Shown: in pieces, positions 6,648-11,159 of the stretch
Layout of the letters: each line of letters starts with the position of its first letter
How positions within the stretch are numbered: the first letter of the stretch is position 1
Assembly (NCBI GenBank): GCA_023430705.1
Contig: JAEYZJ010000157.1
Location: 1-11,159, forward strand
Reading direction: 5' to 3'
From: Pseudomonadota bacterium
Lineage (GTDB): Bacteria > Pseudomonadota > Alphaproteobacteria > Rhizobiales > Devosiaceae
Length of the DNA: 11,159 bases
Translations under genes and position numbers: made by a program
The notes under the pieces: generated by a model
Database searches by the model: none
The model's input: only the letters and a program-made list of their open reading frames with translations
Told to the model about the DNA's origin: nothing

Positions 6648-7712
6648 CTACTCCACTCCTGCGGCGACCAGCACCTTGCGGAAGACGCTGGGCAGCGCCT
6701 CGGCGTCGAGTTCGCGGGGGTCCGTCCACCAGCCCTCGGCCAACAGGCCGGTCTCGGCGATGCGGGTGGTCCACACCTCGAGCTCCAGGCGGAAGTGCGT
6801 GAACACGTGTACTATCTGCCCGCGGTGCTGCCAGTCGCCGGCCAGGGGCGGCACGAACGGCGGCTTGTCGGTGGTCCACTCCGAGACGGGTGTTTCCGTC
6901 ATCCGCGCCAGCAGGCCCTTCTCCGAGCGAGTGCGCAGGTAAACGTCGCCGTCGGCGTCCCGCATCACGAAAGCGTGGCCATAGCGGGTGGGCCGCTCCG
7001 CTTTTTCCGGTCTCACCGGATAGGCCATCGGCTCCAGCCGCGCGGCGCGGCAGCCGGGCTCAAGTGGACAGAGGATGCAGGCCGCATTGCGCGGCGCGCA
7101 GATCGTTGCGCCAAGGTCCATCAGCGCCTGCGCGAAGTCCCCCGCCCGCTCCGGCACCGCCTGCTGAACCGTGCGGCGCACCAGCTCCTTGGCGTCGCGC
7201 ACCGGCACCTCGAGCGCGAGGTAACGGGCAATGACGCGATCGACATTGCCATCGACCACGGCCACTCGCTCGTCGGCGGTGATCGCGGCGATCGCTGCCG
7301 CGGTATAGGGCCCCACCCCCGGCAGGGTCAGCAGTTCCGTCGACTCGCGCGGGAACACTCCCGCGAACCGCTCCATCACGGCGACCGCGCAGGCATGCAG
7401 GTTCCGGGCGCGGGCGTAGTAGCCAAGCCCCGCCCATTCGACCAGCACCGCCTCGAGCGGTGCCGCAGCAAGGTCCGCGACCGTCGGCCACAGCGCGAGG
7501 AAACGCGCGTAGTACCGGCCCACTGCCGCCACGGTCGTCTGCTGCAGCATGATCTCGCTGAGCCAGACCCGGTAGGGATCGGGAAGCGCACCATAGGCCC
7601 GGTCAGCCGGCCCCACCCGCCATGGCAGGCTCCGCGCGTGCCGGTCATACCAGGCGAGGACTGCTGCGGCATCGAGCGGTATGGGGTTTTGCTGGGGGGC
7701 GGCTTTTGGCAT
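6648..7712 (-). CDS. mutY: A/G-specific adenine DNA glycosylase MutY
   Basis: MutY removes adenine mispaired with 8-oxoguanine in base excision repair. The 354-residue protein has the HhH-GPD fold with catalytic E53 in WLSEIMLQQTTV, helix-hairpin-helix LPGVGPYTAAAIAAI (130-144) and catalytic D154 in VVDGNVDRV. The [4Fe-4S] cluster ligands C205, C212, C215 and C221 have C-x6-C-x2-C-x5-C spacing, and a C-terminal NUDIX-like domain (about 243-350) reads 8-oxoG. The length is normal. The ATG at 7712 gives a sensible N-terminus (MPKAAPQQNPIPLD), but no purine-rich ribosome binding site precedes it; a good GGAGG instead serves an out-of-frame ATG at 7729. Longer in-frame starts would run into dciA. 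It converges on ccrM and is divergent from dciA, 64 bp apart. Confidence 0.95.
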   Translation of the reverse strand: MPKAAPQQNPIPLDAAAVLAWYDRHARSLPWRVGPADRAYGALPDPYRVWLSEIMLQQTTVAAVGRYYARFLALWPTVADLAAAPLEAVLVEWAGLGYYARARNLHACAVAVMERFAGVFPRESTELLTLPGVGPYTAAAIAAITADERVAVVDGNVDRVIARYLALEVPVRDAKELVRRTVQQAVPERAGDFAQALMDLGATICAPRNAACILCPLEPGCRAARLEPMAYPVRPEKAERPTRYGHAFVMRDADGDVYLRTRSEKGLLARMTETPVSEWTTDKPPFVPPLAGDWQHRGQIVHVFTHFRLELEVWTTRIAETGLLAEGWWTDPRELDAEALPSVFRKVLVAAGVE

Positions 7713-7776
7713 GATAGGGGGAGAGACATGGCCTGCCTCCGGCGGGTGCGCAAGCCGCAGCGGGAAGTTGTTACCA

Positions 7777-8298
7777 GTGGCCGACAAGACCAAGACCGGG
7801 CAGAAGCAGGACGCACCGCCTAGGCGCATCAACCGCGCGGTCGCGGTGGCCGAGGCGCTCGGGCGCGTGCTGGATCCGGCGCTCAAGAAGCGCGGGTTTG
7901 CCAGCCGCGACCTCATCACGAGCTGGGCCGCCATGGCCCCGGCGCCCTACGACAAGGTCACGCGGCCCGACAAGATCAGCTGGCCTCGCGGCGAAAAGGG
8001 AGCCGAAGGCGCAGTGCTGCATCTCAGCTGCCATCCCGGCCATGCCCTGGCGCTGCAGCACGAGGGCCAGCGCATCGCCGCCGCCGTCAACCGCTATTAC
8101 GGCTACCTGCTGGTCGGACAGGTCCGGCTCAGCGCGACACCCTTCCCGATCGAGGATGAAATTCCCGAAACCATCCCTGCCCTCCCCGACGTCACCCGGG
8201 CCCAGATCGGCCGTACGGTCGAGCGCGTCGAGGACCCAGCCGTGCGCGAGGCGCTTCGCGAACTCGGACAGGCCCTGGCCCGCAGGAAGCTGCGCTGA
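7777..8298 (+). CDS. dciA: DciA / DUF721 family protein (helicase-loading factor)
   Basis: DUF721 proteins include DciA, the widespread bacterial factor that helps load the replicative DnaB helicase where DnaC/DnaI are absent. The 173-residue product shows the family pattern: an N-terminal helix VAVAEALGRVLDPALKKRGFASRDLITSWAAM, then the beta-rich region APYDKVTRPDKISWP, GAVLHLSCHPGHALALQHEGQRIAAAVNRYYG and VGQVRLS. The start is GTG at 7777, with GGGAAG (7762-7767) 9 nt upstream; TTG at 7768 and an ATG at 7681 are in frame, but the latter would overlap mutY and add sequence unlike the family. Its normal neighbours are mutY and the dsbA-like/smc pair. Here a reverse-strand porin-like gene separates it from the latter. 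The C-terminal 40 or so residues (after PFPIEDE) are less conserved. Confidence 0.88.
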   Translation: MADKTKTGQKQDAPPRRINRAVAVAEALGRVLDPALKKRGFASRDLITSWAAMAPAPYDKVTRPDKISWPRGEKGAEGAVLHLSCHPGHALALQHEGQRIAAAVNRYYGYLLVGQVRLSATPFPIEDEIPETIPALPDVTRAQIGRTVERVEDPAVREALRELGQALARRKLR

Positions 8299-8304
8299 CC
8301 GCTG

Positions 8305-8319
8305 GCATCAGCCTGGTGC
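8305..8319. other. Small hairpin in the dciA/porin convergent gap
   Basis: GCATCA (8305-8310) and TGGTGC (8314-8319) can pair as a 6-bp stem with one wobble and a 3-nt loop. It nearly fills the 25-bp gap between the two stop codons. No T-run follows on either strand, so terminator function is doubtful. Confidence 0.25.
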
Positions 8320-8323
8320 ATGC

Positions 8324-9769
8324 CTAGAAGTTGACGACCAGATTGACGAAGCCGCCACTCCACACCGTGTCCTTGCCGGTAATCTCCCGGATGCCTTCGC
8401 CAGGAAAAGAGACTGCAAAGGCCGCGGTGAGGAAGGCATTCGGGGTCAGCGTCCGGCCATACTCGATGAAGAAATCGTCGCTCAGTTCGGGATCGGTGAC
8501 GCCGGTGATCTCGTAGGACTTCCCGTCGACCTCGATGGTCCGTGCCCCCTGCCCGAACTGGATCGGACTGCCCAACTGGTTGGCCATGACGTGGGCGTAG
8601 CGCAGCGTGATCGTGTCCTCCTTGGTCGGCTTGAGGACAAGCGCCAGCTGGTGCGCGTTGACGTTGGAGTTGTTGAACACCAGGGACGACTTGGAACCCG
8701 TGGCCCAGGCGTCGGGGCTGCCTTCGTAGTAGAGCGGATCGAAGCGTTCGTAGGTTGAGGTCCTGGGGTTATCGCCCGAAAAGCTCTGGTAGGTGTAGGA
8801 CAGCGTGGGCGTCCAGGGCGCATCGGCGAAGGTGTAGCCGATCTGTGCCCGCCCGCCCCAGGCCTGCATGTCGATCCGCGGGTTCCACTCATAAGCGATG
8901 TCGCCGGACAGGAAGAAGTTTTCGTCGTCGGGGTTGAAGGGGTTCCCCCGGCCGTAGAGGTTGACGAAACTGAGGCCCCGGCGTCCGTCCGGTATCAGCT
9001 CCGGCGCGCCCACGCCGCCCGGCGCAGGCCTTGGGTAAGCCGTGTCGGATTCGGGCACGTTGCCTATTGTGGCACCGAGGAAGGTCTGGGGGGTCTTGTC
9101 GTAGCGCAGATCGACACCAACGATCTTGGTGTGGCTCTCGTTCGAGGGCAGGTCGTTAGGCTCGAGATAGAAGGCCGTGGCCTTGTAGTCGTCCACCGTG
9201 ACCGTACCCAGCGCCGCCATGCCCCAGGCCTTGCGCGGGCCGAGCTGAAGTGCGCCGCGCTGGAAGCCGTTTGAGCCGCCGTTGGCCAGCAGCATTCCGC
9301 TTCCCGCGACAAAGTCCCTCGGCCCCAGGGACAGGTCAATCGAGGCACCTCCCGAATTTGAGGTTCGCAGGCCAAGGTAGCCCTCCTCAAGGCCGATGGC
9401 GCCGGTGTTGCCGCTGTCAAACGCATCGATGCCGAGTGTGCCGGAGGCGATCACCGAACCCGCGCCGTACAACACAACAGAGTTCTGAAGATCGAGCGTG
9501 AAGCTGAGCCCGGGCTCTACATAACCCTCCAGCCATCGAGCATCGGGAGAGACATCCGGGGCGACCATTTCGCCAAGATCCCAGAACAGGTTGTTCTCGA
9601 ATACTGCGTTCACGCCTGCCTGGAAATGACCGCGCAGAGTGAACCCATTCTGGTCGACCAGCAGAAGCGGGTCATTGGCCGCCTGCTCCTGCCCTCGTGC
9701 GGACGAGACCAGGGCGAGCGTGGCACAGAGCAGGATAACCCCCGGGGCTGCGGCGCGAGAAGAAGGCAT
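8324..9769 (-). CDS. Outer-membrane beta-barrel protein, alginate-export/porin-like
   Basis: A 481-residue predicted outer-membrane protein. It begins with a signal peptide (MPSSRAAAPGVILLCATLALVSSARG, cleavage likely before QEQAAND), continues with many alternating-residue beta-strand stretches rich in Gly, Tyr and Asn (for example SFVNLYGRGNPFNPDDENFF, PTLSYTYQSF, TITLRYAHVM, FFIEYGRTL), and ends in VNLVVNF, with the terminal Phe expected of a BAM-recognised barrel. Spacing and texture (SLGPRDFVAGSGMLLANGGSNGFQRGALQLGPRKAWGM) recall alginate-export (AlgE-like) porins, but the family call is tentative and no polysaccharide genes are near. The ATG at 9769 is chosen over the GTG at 9781 because AGGTGGG sits 7 nt before it. 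It lies opposite to, and between, dciA and the dsbA-like gene. The substrate is unknown. Confidence 0.8.
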   Translation of the reverse strand: MPSSRAAAPGVILLCATLALVSSARGQEQAANDPLLLVDQNGFTLRGHFQAGVNAVFENNLFWDLGEMVAPDVSPDARWLEGYVEPGLSFTLDLQNSVVLYGAGSVIASGTLGIDAFDSGNTGAIGLEEGYLGLRTSNSGGASIDLSLGPRDFVAGSGMLLANGGSNGFQRGALQLGPRKAWGMAALGTVTVDDYKATAFYLEPNDLPSNESHTKIVGVDLRYDKTPQTFLGATIGNVPESDTAYPRPAPGGVGAPELIPDGRRGLSFVNLYGRGNPFNPDDENFFLSGDIAYEWNPRIDMQAWGGRAQIGYTFADAPWTPTLSYTYQSFSGDNPRTSTYERFDPLYYEGSPDAWATGSKSSLVFNNSNVNAHQLALVLKPTKEDTITLRYAHVMANQLGSPIQFGQGARTIEVDGKSYEITGVTDPELSDDFFIEYGRTLTPNAFLTAAFAVSFPGEGIREITGKDTVWSGGFVNLVVNF

Positions 9770-9796
9770 AATTGTACCCACCTAGCGTGAACTGCT

Positions 9797-9801
9797 GAGT
9801 C
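9797..9801. other. GANTC (CcrM) site upstream of the porin-like gene
   Basis: GAGTC lies 28-32 nt before the porin-like start, in its leader or promoter. It would be methylated by the CcrM encoded in this window. A regulatory effect is only possible, not shown. Confidence 0.4.
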
Positions 9802-9931
9802 TCGACCGGCCCTGAGGCGAGTGTTCGCATAACGCCGGAAATAGACAATCGGTGTTAACCCTGAGACCCCGCCCTCCGTCTCGGCATTGGCCACCACGTC
9901 TGCGCCCCGTCGGCCTGCCCGGCTCTCGAAC

Positions 9932-9959
9932 TGTTCATCGCGCGGCACAGATGTTCATC
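9932..9959 (+). repeat. Tandem TGTTCATC direct repeats upstream of the dsbA-like gene
   Basis: TGTTCATC occurs at 9932-9939 and again at 9952-9959, exactly 20 bp apart, about two helical turns. The second copy is the centre of an inverted repeat CAGAT-GTTC-ATCTG (9948-9961). Both lie upstream of the putative -35 at 9971, a position suited to an activator. Confidence 0.4.
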
Positions 9960-9970
9960 TGCGGTTGAAC

Positions 9971-10000
9971 TTGCCCGCCCTACGGTGCCCGCGATATACG
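9971..10000 (+). promoter_or_regulatory. Putative promoter of the dsbA-like gene
   Basis: TTGCCC (9971-9976) and TATACG (9995-10000) are 18 bp apart. Transcription would begin near 10007, leaving about 22 nt of leader that contains the GGAG ribosome binding site (10017-10020). The smc gene probably shares this transcript. Confidence 0.45.
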
Positions 10001-10028
10001 GGCTGCAACTAAAAACGGAGACTAACTC

Positions 10029-10688
10029 GTGTCCAATCGTCGTAATATTCTCATCGGCTCGGGCGCCGCAGTGGCCGCTGCCGCCACCGGCGCGAGCCTG
10101 TCGCTGCTGTTCGGCGCGACCGGCGCGATGGCGCAGCAGTTCGACACGGCCAGGCTGATGGCGCCAGCCGGTGGCTACAAGGACCATCCCCAGGGCAATC
10201 CCGAGGCCAAGGTCACGGTGATCGAGTACCTGTCCCCCACCTGCTCTCACTGTGCGGAGTTCGCCCTCAGCTACTATCCGCAGCTCGAGGCCGACTACAT
10301 CGCCACCGGCAAGATCCAGTACATCCCGCGCCCTTTCATCCGCAACGTGCTCGACGCGGTGGTCTTCATGCTGGCCGAGGCCGCCGGCCCGGAGAAATAC
10401 CACGAGGTGGTGGACACGTTCTTCAAGACTCAGGGCACCTGGGCCACCTCGAACACGCCGAACGACGCGATGTACGCCGTTGCCCAGCAGCTCGGTTTCA
10501 CCAAGGAAAGCTATGACGCCGCCTTGAAGAATCAGGAGCTCTATGGCGCTCTCGAGGCTGTGCAGAAGCAGGCGCTCGACGAGTTCAAGCTCCAGGGCAC
10601 GCCGACCTTCTACATCAACGGCAACAAGCACAACGGGGGCTACTCGTTTGAGGAGCTCAAGGCCGCGATCGATCCTCTGCTTGGCTAA
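10029..10688 (+). CDS. DsbA-like thiol:disulfide oxidoreductase (periplasmic)
   Basis: A 219-residue exported thioredoxin-fold protein of the DsbA/Com1-like (Thioredoxin_4) group, expected to oxidise or shuffle disulfides in periplasmic proteins. The N-terminus is a long signal with a twin Arg (NRRNILIGSG) and hydrophobic core, likely cleaved after AMA (residue 35); the paired Arg makes Tat export possible, though the rest of the motif is loose. The active site is CSHC (C72, C75) in YLSPTCSHCAEF, and the cis-Pro loop is QGTPTFYING (P192). The start codon is GTG, with CGGAGA 7-8 nt upstream. The gene is followed after only 24 bp by smc, suggesting co-transcription; this pairing recurs in Alphaproteobacteria and has no obvious functional logic. 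Its own partner reductase/oxidase is not in the window. Confidence 0.92.
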   Translation: MSNRRNILIGSGAAVAAAATGASLSLLFGATGAMAQQFDTARLMAPAGGYKDHPQGNPEAKVTVIEYLSPTCSHCAEFALSYYPQLEADYIATGKIQYIPRPFIRNVLDAVVFMLAEAAGPEKYHEVVDTFFKTQGTWATSNTPNDAMYAVAQQLGFTKESYDAALKNQELYGALEAVQKQALDEFKLQGTPTFYINGNKHNGGYSFEELKAAIDPLLG

Positions 10689-10712
10689 ACGTCGCGCCTG
10701 CCGGGGCGCGCG

Positions 10713-11159
10713 ATGAAGTTCACGCGCCTCAAGCTCACCGGTTTCAAGTCTTTCTGCGATACGACCGAGCTCCATCTGGAGCCCGGTCTTTCCGGCGTGG
10801 TCGGGCCCAATGGCTGCGGCAAGTCCAACCTCGTCGAAGCCCTGCGCTGGGTGATGGGCGAAAGCTCGTACAAGGCCATGCGCGCCTCGGGCATGGATGA
10901 CGTGATCTTTGCCGGTTCGGGCAGCCGGCCCGGCCGCAACACGGCCGAAGTCACCCTCGTCCTCGACAATTCCGACCGCACCGCGCCCGCGCCGCTCAAC
11001 AATGCCGATGTGCTCGAAGTCACCCGCCGCATCGAGCGCGAGCAGGGTTCGGTCTATCGCGTCAACGGCCGCGAGGTCCGGGCGCGTGACGTACAACTGC
11101 TTTTTGCCGACGCTTCGACCGGCGCCCACTCGCCGGCCCTTGTCCGGCAGGGGCAGATC
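10713..11159 (+). CDS. smc: Chromosome segregation protein SMC (3' partial)
   Basis: The first 149 codons of SMC, the ATPase that, with ScpA and ScpB, organises and segregates the bacterial chromosome. The visible part is the N-terminal half of the ATPase head: MKFTRLKLTGFKSF start, Walker A GPNGCGKSN (residues 31-39), then the family stretches VEALRWVMGE and MDDVIFAGS. The frame is still open at the right edge (ASTGAHSPALVRQGQI), just after the Q-loop-side region where SMC sequences read QGQI. Full-length proteins are about 1,150 residues, so coiled coils, hinge and C-terminal head lie outside the window. The ATG follows the dsbA-like stop by 24 bp, with only a weak GC-rich ribosome binding site (CCGGGG), consistent with coupled translation in an operon. 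Confidence 0.97.
   Translation, partial: MKFTRLKLTGFKSFCDTTELHLEPGLSGVVGPNGCGKSNLVEALRWVMGESSYKAMRASGMDDVIFAGSGSRPGRNTAEVTLVLDNSDRTAPAPLNNADVLEVTRRIEREQGSVYRVNGREVRARDVQLLFADASTGAHSPALVRQGQI

Noticed and set aside
9863..9882. GAGAC/GTCTC inverted repeat in the porin/dsbA-like gap
   Set aside because: Only 5 bp with a 10-nt loop, no T-run, and not placed at a gene end; likely chance.
9953..9967. Near-LexA box GTTC-N7-GTTG upstream of the dsbA-like gene
   Set aside because: It has a mismatch in the essential second half, and the GTTC is better explained as part of the TGTTCATC repeat pair.
9855..11129. Minus-strand open frame (424 codons) opposite the dsbA-like and smc genes
   Set aside because: It spans two clear sense genes and their gap, and has no recognisable domain; it is a high-GC shadow frame.

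Overview
This window looks like ordinary core chromosome from a GC-rich alphaproteobacterium, most likely a member of the Hyphomicrobiales (Rhizobiales). The reasons are a CcrM-type GANTC methyltransferase directly downstream of rnhB with a CtrA box in front of it, a direct-repeat GTTC-N7-GTTC LexA-type box, and the neighbourhood mutY / dciA (DUF721) / dsbA-like / smc. The genus cannot be fixed from the sequence. There is no sign of phage, insertion sequence, CRISPR array, tRNA or rRNA.

Layout, left to right: the 3' part of glyS (+); a VIT/CCC1-type metal transporter (-) whose stop overlaps the glyS stop; a CPBP-family membrane protease (+) divergent from the transporter; a PA0069/Rv2578c-type radical SAM protein related to spore photoproduct lyase (+) with a candidate SOS box; rnhB (+); ccrM (+) under a CtrA-type box; a strong hairpin terminator; mutY (-); dciA (+) divergent from mutY; an outer-membrane beta-barrel/porin-like gene (-); a DsbA-like periplasmic thiol oxidoreductase (+); and the first 149 codons of smc (+), cut by the window end. 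Every gap is shorter than 300 bases.

Many of the genes serve genome maintenance: RNase HII removes ribonucleotides, CcrM marks replication state, MutY repairs oxidised mispairs, DciA loads the replicative helicase and SMC organises the chromosome. The radical SAM gene may belong to this theme. It has an exact alphaproteobacterial LexA-type direct repeat over its putative promoter, and its protein ends in QMSLF, which resembles a sliding-clamp-binding peptide. I see no clearly new multi-gene system. The best lead is this possible SOS-controlled, clamp-recruited radical SAM DNA-repair enzyme.

Regulatory calls rest on pattern matching by eye and are inference unless stated otherwise.
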